Positions 52,802 to 60,897 of a stretch of 64,000 nt of DNA are shown in pieces; positions within the stretch are counted from its first letter, which is position 1, and every line of letters starts with the position of its first letter. A program made the translations under genes and the position numbers. The notes beneath the pieces were generated by a model. That model worked only from the letters and a program-made list of their open reading frames with translations. It was not told the origin of the DNA and did not search any database. This DNA comes from a bacterium (lineage in GTDB: Bacteria > Bacteroidota > Bacteroidia > Flavobacteriales_D > Crocinitomicaceae), in the NCBI GenBank assembly GCA_024742305.1, contig JANSYQ010000001.1, positions 124,001-188,000 on the forward strand, written 5' to 3'.

Positions 52802-53587
52802 TTAAGATCGCGTTAGTACTACGTAATCTTGTAGCAAGGTTTGTAGAAACTTCAATCGTTTGTCGGGCGTTTTCTCCAAGCCTATCAATCGTGCTGATTC
52901 ATCCGCCAGTTCAATCGCGAATTTTTTCGTTTCCGGATTTGGATACTTTCGAACGCGCTGGATTGTATTTTTAATCAACAACATGTCTTCGTCTGTGAAG
53001 CGGATAACGTTGGGGTACTCGGGCGTGTAATTTTCCTGACTTTTGATAGAAAGTACATCGCGCAGCGAATACCGAACCGCCGATTTATCTTTAATGACAA
53101 TTGTTCCGGCCATTACATCTCCCATGCGCTGTTTCTTATCAGAAACACTGGAATACATAAATCCAATAATTCCTATTCCGATATGAATCATCCCGAGCTG
53201 TACCAAACTTTGAACGGGCAGGAAAAAACTAAAAGCAATCCAGAAAAAATGTCCTTTGAAAATCCAGCGGGTAAAAATTTCGCGCAAGCCCGGACGTTCG
53301 CCATCAATGGTAACTACGCGAATTCCGATGGCATATTTGCCAAGTGTCTGTCCATGCGTGAGATATTCCAAAATAGGATGGTAAAAAATCCATGGAATTT
53401 TCATGATGATCAGCTCCCAAAGAAGAATGAAATCTGACTGCGTGTTACCGATGATAATTCGCATGATGATCAAGTAAACGGCTACGGTCGTTGCATCGAT
53501 GATGGCTGCAGTGGTACGCTGTATTACGGTAGCATACTCATATTCAACCTTTACGTTTTGGGCAGATACAAATTCGACTGATTTCAT
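52802..53587 (-). CDS. RDD family membrane protein
   Basis: The protein is 261 aa. The N-terminal half is an RDD domain with the defining residues spread as in the family: TTAAIIDATTVAVYLIIMRI near residue 28, TLGKYAIGIRVVTIDGERPG near 85 and RMGDVMAGTIVIKDKS near 155. Three or four membrane segments are predicted. The C-terminal ~100 residues are soluble and charged (RVRKYPNPETKKFAIELADE). RDD proteins are of uncertain function, some being Na+/H+ antiporters. It is first in an operon with rsmI. Confidence 0.87.
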   Translation of the reverse strand: MKSVEFVSAQNVKVEYEYATVIQRTTAAIIDATTVAVYLIIMRIIIGNTQSDFILLWELIIMKIPWIFYHPILEYLTHGQTLGKYAIGIRVVTIDGERPGLREIFTRWIFKGHFFWIAFSFFLPVQSLVQLGMIHIGIGIIGFMYSSVSDKKQRMGDVMAGTIVIKDKSAVRYSLRDVLSIKSQENYTPEYPNVIRFTDEDMLLIKNTIQRVRKYPNPETKKFAIELADESARLIGLEKTPDKRLKFLQTLLQDYVVLTRS

Positions 53588-53922
53588 TCTCAGATTCTTG
53601 AGGTTTAAAGATAGAGAAAAGACTGTAAGTTAAAAGGCTTGGTTTACAAAGATCACTTGAATCAATGTATGGAAAGAAAAAATTTGCGGTGACACAACTC
53701 ACGTAAGCTGCCATACTAATCCTGATTAAACAACTTTATATCAGTGATTTATATACTCGAATTTTGAAGAGACTGAATTGAGGAAATAAAGCTCATGCGC
53801 CATTTACATAATTCCGCGCCCTAAAAGGAATACAGCGCGTTATTTAGACTTTCTCTAAATAAGTTTTAATGACAAAACTATGACACTTTTTAGACAATCC
53901 GTTCCGTTCTTTGTACTGTATT
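53588..53922. other. Regulatory gap between the RDD operon and hemA
   Basis: 335 bp between divergent starts. It holds the 23-bp dyad at 53840-53862 and AT-rich DNA around it. No small ORF, terminator or tRNA was seen. Confidence 0.6.
53840..53862. promoter_or_regulatory. 23-bp dyad upstream of hemA (candidate operator)
   Basis: Arms TTATTTAGA (53840-53848) and TCTAAATAA (53854-53862) are perfectly complementary, with CTTTC between. It lies 60 bp before the hemA ATG. There is no T-run, so it does not look like a terminator, and the two-fold symmetry suggests binding by a homodimeric repressor, possibly iron- or haem-responsive. The regulator is not in the window. Confidence 0.65.
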
Positions 53923-55161
53923 ATGGACAATCAGTTAAATACGCTGCATACGATTGCATTTACGCACAGAAATCTTCCGGTTTCGGAGATCGGTAATTTA
54001 CACATCGATCCGAACGACCAAAAGGAACGACTGACTGCGTTTAAAGAAGCTATGCACTTGGAAGAGCTCATGTTCTTGTCTACGTGTAACCGCGTGGAGT
54101 TTCTGATTGTTACCGAGGAAATTGTAGATCACAGCTTCCTTCACCGTTTCTTCAACGCACTTTATCCTAATCTCTCTGAGGAACAACGCACCTTATTTGC
54201 CGATTCTGCTGAAGATTACACTGGAATCAATGCCGCTGAACACTTGTTTAGTGTGGCTTCTTCTGTAGAGTCCATGGTAGTAGGAGAACGGGAAATTATT
54301 ACTCAAGTGCGCAACGCTTTTGAAGATTGCCGAAAAATGCAATTGACAGGTGATACCATTCGTTTGGTCATGCGTCATACCATTGAAACAGCGAAAAAAG
54401 TATACACCGAAACAAATATCGCTCGAAGACCCGTATCGGTTGTTTCCCTGGCTTATCATAAGTTACGCGACCTTAACGTGCCGATGGATTCTCGAATTTT
54501 GATCATTGGGGCGGGTGTGACGAACACCAACATGAGTCGTTTCTTACGCAAGCACGGATTTGGGCAGTTTCACGTCTTCAACAGAACTTTTGAGAAAGCC
54601 GAAAAGTTGGCGAACGATCTGAACGGAAAAGCGCACAAACTAGGTGATTTGAAAACCTTCGACGAAGGCTTTGATGTAATTATCACTTGTACAGGTGCGG
54701 AGAAGCATATCATCACCAAAGACATTTACGAGCAGTTATTACAAGGTGAAACCGATCGTAAGATTGTAATTGATATCGCTATTCCACAAGATTTGTCGCC
54801 GGAAATCATTGCAGAAAACAATGTGACACATATTTCGGTGGAAGTATTGCAGGAAATCTCTAACGCCAACTTGAAAGAGCGCTCCAAAGAGATTCAACAC
54901 GTTGAGCAAATCATTAAAGAAGCACTGTTTGAGTTCGAGCACATTCACCAAGCACGAATGGTAGAATTAGCTATGCGCTCTGTTCCTGAGAAGGTGAAAG
55001 AAATTCGTAACAATGCTGTGGAGAATGTATTCCACAACGAACTGGCATCACTCGATCATGAATCGCGTGAGGTCGTTGAGAAAATCATGGGGTACATGGA
55101 GAAAAAATACATGAGCATGCCAATGCTCATGGCCAAAGAAATACTCCTTAAAAAACGCTAG
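53923..55161 (+). CDS. hemA: Glutamyl-tRNA reductase
   Basis: The protein is 412 aa from the ATG in front of MDNQLNTLHTIAFTHRNLPV; a TTG four codons upstream also opens the frame. It reduces glutamyl-tRNA(Glu) to glutamate semialdehyde, the first step of haem synthesis by the C5 route. The catalytic Cys is in LSTCNRVEFL near residue 48. VESMVVGEREIITQVRNAF near 115 and IGAGVTNTNMSRFLRKHGF near 190 (NADPH site) are present, followed by the helical dimerisation domain. It is first in an operon with hemC and hemD and lies behind a 23-bp dyad. Confidence 0.96.
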   Translation: MDNQLNTLHTIAFTHRNLPVSEIGNLHIDPNDQKERLTAFKEAMHLEELMFLSTCNRVEFLIVTEEIVDHSFLHRFFNALYPNLSEEQRTLFADSAEDYTGINAAEHLFSVASSVESMVVGEREIITQVRNAFEDCRKMQLTGDTIRLVMRHTIETAKKVYTETNIARRPVSVVSLAYHKLRDLNVPMDSRILIIGAGVTNTNMSRFLRKHGFGQFHVFNRTFEKAEKLANDLNGKAHKLGDLKTFDEGFDVIITCTGAEKHIITKDIYEQLLQGETDRKIVIDIAIPQDLSPEIIAENNVTHISVEVLQEISNANLKERSKEIQHVEQIIKEALFEFEHIHQARMVELAMRSVPEKVKEIRNNAVENVFHNELASLDHESREVVEKIMGYMEKKYMSMPMLMAKEILLKKR

Positions 55162-55163
55162 AA

Positions 55164-56060
55164 ATGAAACACGTGATCATTGGATCGCGAGGTAGTGACC
55201 TTGCACTGTGGCAGGCCCATTTTGTAGAATCAGAATTGAAACGATTGGGCTGCACCGTGGAAATCAAAATAATAAAAACACAGGGAGATCGTATCCAACA
55301 CCTCAGCTTCGATAAGATGGAAGGAAAAGGATTCTTCACCAAAGAAATTGAGGACCACCTACTCAACAAAACGATTGATCTTGCCGTTCACTCGCACAAA
55401 GATTTAGAAACAAACCCACCCGCGGGATTGAGAATTTCGTGTGTTTCTGAGCGCGCTCATCCTTCCGACTTACTATTGATTCGCAAAGAATCAACGGATA
55501 CAAATGAGAAGTGGTCATTGAAGAAAAACGCAGTGGTTGGAACTTCCTCGGCAAGACGGAAATCGCAACTAAAAACTTTGCGCCCGGACATTACTACCGA
55601 TGATTTGCGAGGCAATGTTCCAACACGAATCGACAAGTTGCGCCAAGGAAATTACGATGCCATCGTTCTTGCGAAAGCGGGGGTAGATCGTTTGGAAATG
55701 GACCTCTCTGAGTTTCATGTAACGGTTTTTGATCCAACTGAATTTATTCCGGCTCCTGCTCAAGGGGTACTTGGTTTGCAAATTCGCGAAGATGACGATG
55801 AACTGCATCAGGTTCTACAGAAAATGAATCATCCTGAAGTAGAGAAGCGCATTGCTTTGGAGCGAAAGGTGTTGAATTTGCTCGATGGTGGATGTCAATT
55901 GCCATTGGGAGTATATTGCACGGAAGACGATATGTTGCATGTTGCGTTCGCCTCTAGTGCAGATACCGCTTCGTCTTTCTTACATTACAAAGTGGACGAT
56001 TACGCGACCATGGCAGAAGAAGTGATCGGCGATTTGCAGGAGCTCGTCAGCAATGATTAA
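55164..56060 (+). CDS. hemC: Porphobilinogen deaminase (hydroxymethylbilane synthase)
   Basis: The protein is 298 aa. It joins four porphobilinogen units into hydroxymethylbilane. Motifs: IIGSRGSDLALWQAHFVE at the N-terminus, DLAVHSHKDLETNPP near residue 75, GTSSARRKSQL near 122, DDLRGNVPTRIDKL near 143 and the dipyrromethane-cofactor Cys in DGGCQLPLGVY near 240. It begins 2 bp after the hemA stop and overlaps hemD by 8 bp. Confidence 0.97.
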   Translation: MKHVIIGSRGSDLALWQAHFVESELKRLGCTVEIKIIKTQGDRIQHLSFDKMEGKGFFTKEIEDHLLNKTIDLAVHSHKDLETNPPAGLRISCVSERAHPSDLLLIRKESTDTNEKWSLKKNAVVGTSSARRKSQLKTLRPDITTDDLRGNVPTRIDKLRQGNYDAIVLAKAGVDRLEMDLSEFHVTVFDPTEFIPAPAQGVLGLQIREDDDELHQVLQKMNHPEVEKRIALERKVLNLLDGGCQLPLGVYCTEDDMLHVAFASSADTASSFLHYKVDDYATMAEEVIGDLQELVSND

Positions 56061-56733
56061 GTCGGTTTTTATAACGAAAAACTCAGGTGAAACTGTATCT
56101 CTTCAGCAATTTACAGATGCTCATGGTATACAATTAAGCTCGCAAAGCTTTCTTCAATTTCAACCTGTAGCTTTTAAACTACCATCGCACTTCGATGTGA
56201 TTTTTTTTGGAAGTCCTAGGGCAGTAATGTTCTTCCAAAGTCGATTTTCCATTCCTGATAACGTATCAATTGCCTGCGTTGGAGGAAAAACAGCTGCTTT
56301 GCTTCAATCCATGGGACATCAAGTTGCCTTTAATGGTGAAAACAAAGGAAGTATCACTGATGTGGCTGACAGCTTTAAGGATTGGCTGGGCGATAGATCC
56401 GTTCTTTTTCCTGTGTCAACGAAGTCACTTGGAACGATTTCAAAACGAATCGCTTCCGATCAGTCATACCACGTAGAATGTTATGAGACGATCATTCAAG
56501 AACACGAAGTTTCAGCAGCATATGATGTATATGTTTTCACCAGTCCATCGAATGTGGAAGGTTTTTTTGCCGAAAATACCTTGCCGGAGTCGGCCTCGGT
56601 GATTGCGTGGGGAGAAAGCACACGAAAAGCTTTGGAAGCTCAATATATGGATAACATTACCGTATTGCAGAATCCATCAATGAAAGACCTCATTGATCTA
56701 TTGGAGGACCAAGCTTCGACTAACGGCAAATAA
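56053..56733 (+). CDS. hemD: Uroporphyrinogen-III synthase
   Basis: The protein is 226 aa. It cyclises hydroxymethylbilane to uroporphyrinogen III. FDVIFFGSPRAVMFFQSRF near residue 50, SIACVGGKTAALLQSMGHQV near 75, DVYVFTSPSNVEGFF near 160 and SVIAWGESTRKALEA near 185 follow the family's weakly conserved pattern. The 8-bp overlap with hemC makes this the likely true HemD, in contrast to the HemD-like protein at 10802-11554. Its 3' end overlaps the convergent LamG gene by 14 bp. Confidence 0.9.
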   Translation: MIKSVFITKNSGETVSLQQFTDAHGIQLSSQSFLQFQPVAFKLPSHFDVIFFGSPRAVMFFQSRFSIPDNVSIACVGGKTAALLQSMGHQVAFNGENKGSITDVADSFKDWLGDRSVLFPVSTKSLGTISKRIASDQSYHVECYETIIQEHEVSAAYDVYVFTSPSNVEGFFAENTLPESASVIAWGESTRKALEAQYMDNITVLQNPSMKDLIDLLEDQASTNGK

Positions 56734-57685
56734 CCAACTTTTCTACCGCAACTTCTGCCATCTGAGTTTGAATCATTACGGAGTAAACTCCATTACTTAA
56801 TCCAGATATGTCCACTTTTTGACCTTCAGCAGCATCCTGCAAAATGAGCTCTCCCGCATTGTTATAAATATTCACTTGTGCTAAAGGACTATCAGAAACA
56901 ATGTTGACAGTCTCAACAGCCGGGTTAGGATACAAGGAAACCTGAGGAGTAAAGTCATCTGAGATAATTTCTACATCTGCCAAAGGATCTTCTTCTGCAC
57001 ACAACATATTAATCTCACTTTCTGATAACGTTCGGTTGTAAATTCGAATATCATCTATATCTCCTGTAAAGTAACGTCCTGAAGCTTGGTTAAAGCGACC
57101 AATTGCAAGGTTTTGATCGGGCGCATAGGGTGAACCTTGATATTGTGCTGTGTACACAAGGTCACAATCTATGTATAACGATAAGGTTTGAGTTGATGCG
57201 TCGCGCATGCCCACCATAAAATGCCATTGTCCATCGTTTACTTGTACATTACCTTCAGCTGTATAAGATGAGAACTGAGTAGGCGTGCTGGTCGTGTTTG
57301 TAAAACCAATACTATTTGCCGCAATACTAGGGTGATGATACAGAATACTCCAAGACGACGACTCAAGGTAGGGCAACGCAATGATTCGTGCATGCTGATT
57401 ATCTGTTGATTTAAACCAAACACACACAGATACGTTAGGTGTTCCAAAAGCCGATGATTGATTGACCTCCATATACTCACTTCCATCAAAATAGAAAGCG
57501 CAATTAGTATTTCCGAACCGATCCGTTGAGGGACTTGCTGTATTCAGCGCCACATGATAGTTGTTCCCGCTAAAGTCCGCAGTGTTGGAATTATTAAAAT
57601 TATAGTGTGCAATTAGCCCATTGGTCAATTGCGAAAAGGAAGATGTGGTTAATGTTAAAACAAAAAGGAGTATTAGTGGCTTCAT
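56720..57685 (-). CDS. Secreted LamG/concanavalin-fold protein with T9SS domain
   Basis: The protein is 321 aa with a signal peptide (MKPLILLFVLTLTTSSFSQ). The main domain (about 22-225) is a LamG-like jelly roll (GLIAHYNFNNSNTADFSGNN, YFDGSEYMEVNQSSAF, DGQWHFMVGMRDASTQTLSL, GDIDDIRIYNRTLSESEINM), which in related proteins binds carbohydrates. The C-terminus is a type A sorting domain (VSLYPNPAVETVNIV ... NGVYSVMIQTQMAEVAVEKL). No glycosidase module is attached. It is probably a surface lectin-like protein. Confidence 0.87.
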   Translation of the reverse strand: MKPLILLFVLTLTTSSFSQLTNGLIAHYNFNNSNTADFSGNNYHVALNTASPSTDRFGNTNCAFYFDGSEYMEVNQSSAFGTPNVSVCVWFKSTDNQHARIIALPYLESSSWSILYHHPSIAANSIGFTNTTSTPTQFSSYTAEGNVQVNDGQWHFMVGMRDASTQTLSLYIDCDLVYTAQYQGSPYAPDQNLAIGRFNQASGRYFTGDIDDIRIYNRTLSESEINMLCAEEDPLADVEIISDDFTPQVSLYPNPAVETVNIVSDSPLAQVNIYNNAGELILQDAAEGQKVDISGLSNGVYSVMIQTQMAEVAVEKLVICR

Positions 57686-57740
57686 AAGATTGTTTTAAAC
57701 AAAACTAAGTCAATCCATCGAATGCTGCCAACTTTTAACA

Positions 57741-57769
57741 TTAAAAAGGCACCCCCGAAAGGATGCCTT
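57741..57769 (-). terminator. Second minus-strand terminator-like hairpin upstream of the LamG gene
   Basis: On the minus strand AAGGCATCC (57769-57761) pairs with GGGTGCCTT (57754-57746), one G-U, followed by TTTTAA. It lies 56 bp upstream of the LamG start (57685) and 77 bp past another terminator. Confidence 0.7.
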
Positions 57770-57845
57770 CTCATAAGTACAGTGTAATCTTAGTCAGACT
57801 ACAATGATTGTACATGTTTCGTGCATGCACAATATCTTGAATCAG

Positions 57846-57871
57846 AAAAGGGATGCACCAACGCGCATCCC
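57846..57871 (-). terminator. Intrinsic terminator after the M43 peptidase gene
   Basis: GGGATGC (57871-57865) pairs with GCATCCC (57856-57850) on the minus strand, followed by TTTT. It lies 22 bp past the stop of the gene at 57894. Confidence 0.78.
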
Positions 57872-57893
57872 AACTTCTGCGTATAATTTCGAT

Positions 57894-60077
57894 TTACTTC
57901 ACTACGAATTGTAGCGAGTTACTGCTTCCGTCGATTTTAAGGAAGTACATTCCTGGTGCCATGGACGAAGTTCCAAGAACTACCATGTTTGCTCCAGTAT
58001 TAGCGTTAACGCGGCTTGTGTTAACCACTTTTCCTGTCACATCAACTACTTCCATATTCACTTCCTGAGCACTTGCTACATCAAAACGAACCGTAACGTC
58101 GCCCTCAGTTGGATTTGGATACAAAGTCACGTGATCAATGTCGTCCGTTTCTGTCAGACTTGCTACAAGATTATCAGAAGGTGATCCAGGGTAAATATTG
58201 ATATTATCTAGGTACATGTTGTTTCCTCCGTCGCTTTCAAACTCAAATTTGAAACGGAAGTTTTCTACCCAGTAAGCAGAGGTAATGTTTGTCATGTGAA
58301 CCGTTACCCAGTCAGATTCCGATGCTGGTGCCCATGAAGATGAGGAAACGTCAGACCCCAAAATTGGACCTGTAAGCGTTTTACGCGCTACCCAGGTTTC
58401 TCCACACGTGTTGGAAACATATACTTTCATTGTTTCATCGTTTCCTGTATTGCGCTTGCGATATGCATAACGGAAAGACAAAGTCATGCTTGTTTGAGAC
58501 GTGATTCCCGAAAGGTCGATAGGCTCTGAAACTAATTCATCCATGTTACCAGTCGTCTGCCCGAAGTTTGGCAATACCACAGATTTTGAACTATTCAATC
58601 CAGTCGTAGAGGTGAGCTCCCATTCTGCATTATTTCCGTAGTCAATTACTTGCCATTCGGTAATGTTGTCCAAAGAGTTGTAGTTTTCAAACCCTTCTAG
58701 CACTGGTGGCGCACCGCCGTTTGCAAGAACGCGGATATATCCTGTTTTTGTTTCTGTTAGGGATGTTGTACCATCTGTTGCGGTCATCTCTACTTCGTAG
58801 ATTCCAGGAGTGTTGTATGTTACCGTTGGGTTCTCCGCAGTAGATGTAGCTGGAGTACCTCCTTGGAAGGTCCACGTACGACTTGTTACCGCGTTGAATG
58901 AATCATCAGAGAAATCAACAGACTCTCCAACGCAAACAGATGTTCTGTTCGCTGAAAATCTTGCTTCACACAATTCTAGGTTACCGTCAGCTCCCGTTAA
59001 TGCAAGGTTACTTGCCGATTTCAAGTTGCTGCGTCCTCCAATCGAAGAATTCAAGGCATTTCGCATTTGCTGTGCTTGATCCGGAGTAAACATTTTAGAA
59101 CAGTAAGAGTAATCCATGTAGTTCTCTACGTTATCAACTTGATCAAATCCCCAGTAGTTGTTATCACCGCTACACGTATTCGCTGTCAACTGACATGAGG
59201 TTACTCCTTGGCAATCGGGTGTATCGCCAATTCCGTCATCATCGTTACAGTTTGCTGCCTGACCTGGGTTGTTTGTTCCTCCCCATGGGTGAGGCAAATT
59301 CAACCAGTGACCAACTTCGTGTGTTAAAGCACGACTTGTTCCAGCATTACCTGTTCCAATAGAACCAACGTACTGGTGCAAGATGCGAATTCCGTTATCC
59401 ATTCCAGTTCCGATCCAGTTCGAAGGCAAATAGGTATAACCTGCGGCTCCTCCGATATCTCCAGCGATGAAGATATTGAGGTAGCGATTCCCCGGCCATT
59501 GTCCGTTATATACATCGTTACCGTTAATAATAGCGTTCAAACGAGTATTGTCATTTGAACTGTAAGCCGCTGAGCTAACAGTGTGTGTAATTCCCGTAAA
59601 GCAAGTACCGTCCGGTGCTTTGGTCGCCAAACGAAACTGAATATTCACCGAGTCAGGGATCACTGTAGCTTGGGGATTGCTCGCGTTGAATGCATTTACG
59701 ACGCTATTTGCATCGGCGTTCTGCAACATATAATCGCGATTTAAAATGTTAAACGCATCAATTATCTGCTCATCGGAGATGTGTTCTACACCGTTGTTGT
59801 GCAACAAGTGGAATACGACCGGGATGTACATGATGTGATTTGTTTCCGGTTGTCCATTTGCAGCTTCTTGGGCGCGAATGGCGTCATCATCCGCCAATGA
59901 TTGCACGTAAGCCGGATTATTCAGTAGTTCAGCGTGATACGTATGCTGACGACAGTATTCCACGGATTCGCCTTGGCGACAGTTTTGTGGGTCTATCGAA
60001 TTTGGAGTTGCTTGCTGCGCAGATGCAGCGGATATCAGACCGAAGACGGCCATGATGGAGAGCATAGTTCTTTTCAT
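57894..60077 (-). CDS. Secreted M43 (pappalysin-type) metalloprotease with T9SS domain
   Basis: The protein is 727 aa from the ATG in front of MKRTMLSIMAVFGLISAASA; 18 more codons are open but precede the signal peptide. The zinc site is LTHEVGHWLNLPHPWGG near residue 270 (HExxHxxxxxH), and the Met-turn is likely NYMDYSYCSKMF near 330. A PKD-like domain follows near 390-460 (TRTWTFQGGTPATSTAENPT), then a jelly-roll segment (MYLDNINIYPG) and a type A sorting domain (HVTLYPNPTEGDVTV ... PGMYFLKIDGSSNSLQFVV). It probably degrades proteins outside the cell. A TTG-N20-TATCTTAC sequence upstream may be its promoter. Confidence 0.92.
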   Translation of the reverse strand: MKRTMLSIMAVFGLISAASAQQATPNSIDPQNCRQGESVEYCRQHTYHAELLNNPAYVQSLADDDAIRAQEAANGQPETNHIMYIPVVFHLLHNNGVEHISDEQIIDAFNILNRDYMLQNADANSVVNAFNASNPQATVIPDSVNIQFRLATKAPDGTCFTGITHTVSSAAYSSNDNTRLNAIINGNDVYNGQWPGNRYLNIFIAGDIGGAAGYTYLPSNWIGTGMDNGIRILHQYVGSIGTGNAGTSRALTHEVGHWLNLPHPWGGTNNPGQAANCNDDDGIGDTPDCQGVTSCQLTANTCSGDNNYWGFDQVDNVENYMDYSYCSKMFTPDQAQQMRNALNSSIGGRSNLKSASNLALTGADGNLELCEARFSANRTSVCVGESVDFSDDSFNAVTSRTWTFQGGTPATSTAENPTVTYNTPGIYEVEMTATDGTTSLTETKTGYIRVLANGGAPPVLEGFENYNSLDNITEWQVIDYGNNAEWELTSTTGLNSSKSVVLPNFGQTTGNMDELVSEPIDLSGITSQTSMTLSFRYAYRKRNTGNDETMKVYVSNTCGETWVARKTLTGPILGSDVSSSSWAPASESDWVTVHMTNITSAYWVENFRFKFEFESDGGNNMYLDNINIYPGSPSDNLVASLTETDDIDHVTLYPNPTEGDVTVRFDVASAQEVNMEVVDVTGKVVNTSRVNANTGANMVVLGTSSMAPGMYFLKIDGSSNSLQFVVK

Positions 60078-60191
60078 AAGTACAACAGTTTTGTCCAGAT
60101 TGAACGTGTAAGATACGCACTTATGCACCAAATCGCAAGTTTATTGAGCGAACTGGCACGAATTATGGATGAACGGTAGCAAATGTTGATT

Positions 60192-60893
60192 TTACGGTTC
60201 GAGGCTTCTTACATCCTGAAAAACAGTACACGTAAATGGTATTTGTAATAACCTAAGTACTCGATTCGCAGCTTCCTCTGCACTGTACAATTTACCTTCT
60301 TCTTTCATTTCCACGAATGCGTCCTTGCTGGAGAAGTTTTCTGCCGAGGCACTTCGAATTTCCACTTGCATTCCAGTATCAATTACGCCTGGTGCAATGG
60401 CATAAGCTGTCACTTTTCTACCACGTTCTTGCTCTTCCAAATAGAAGTTTTCTGTCAACCGGTTCAATGCAGCTTTGGAGGCGCAGTAAGCCGCCCAAGA
60501 AGGAATGGAGCGATTGGCGGCGCCCGAACTAATATTGACCAAAGTGAAAGAGTGCTTCTGATCTAGCTGTGCGTAAATTTTCCTTGTTAGAGTCATTGGA
60601 GCGAAAACATTTACTTGCATCACGTGTTCTAGATCTGATGATTCTTGTTCTGAAATACGCTTGATTTCACCAATAATTCCAGCGTTATTGACTAGCGTGA
60701 AGTCTCCTTCCAATTCACCGAACTCGATTTCCGAAACAGCCTTGGGGTCTCCTAAATCGCATGAAATGAATCCAATTGCATCACCGAAAGGGTTGGACCT
60801 GCCCACTCCAATTACCTTTTCATTTTTGGCTAACAGAATCTCTACGATTCCGGCTCCCAATCCTCTTGAAATCCCTGTAATGATATACGTCAT
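60192..60893 (-). CDS. Short-chain dehydrogenase/reductase (benzil reductase-like)
   Basis: The protein is 233 aa from the ATG in front of MTYIITGISRGLGAGIVEIL; a TTG six codons earlier is less likely. NAD(P)-binding TGxxxGxG is GISRGLG at residues 7-13, NNAGIIG near 72, and the catalytic Tyr-Lys is in AAYCASKAAL near 140. VIDTGMQVEIR near 180 matches the sepiapterin/benzil-reductase branch. The substrate is unknown. It begins 4 bp after the stop of the MORN-repeat gene and may be the second gene of that operon. Confidence 0.87.
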   Translation of the reverse strand: MTYIITGISRGLGAGIVEILLAKNEKVIGVGRSNPFGDAIGFISCDLGDPKAVSEIEFGELEGDFTLVNNAGIIGEIKRISEQESSDLEHVMQVNVFAPMTLTRKIYAQLDQKHSFTLVNISSGAANRSIPSWAAYCASKAALNRLTENFYLEEQERGRKVTAYAIAPGVIDTGMQVEIRSASAENFSSKDAFVEMKEEGKLYSAEEAANRVLRLLQIPFTCTVFQDVRSLEP

Positions 60894-60897
60894 TTTC

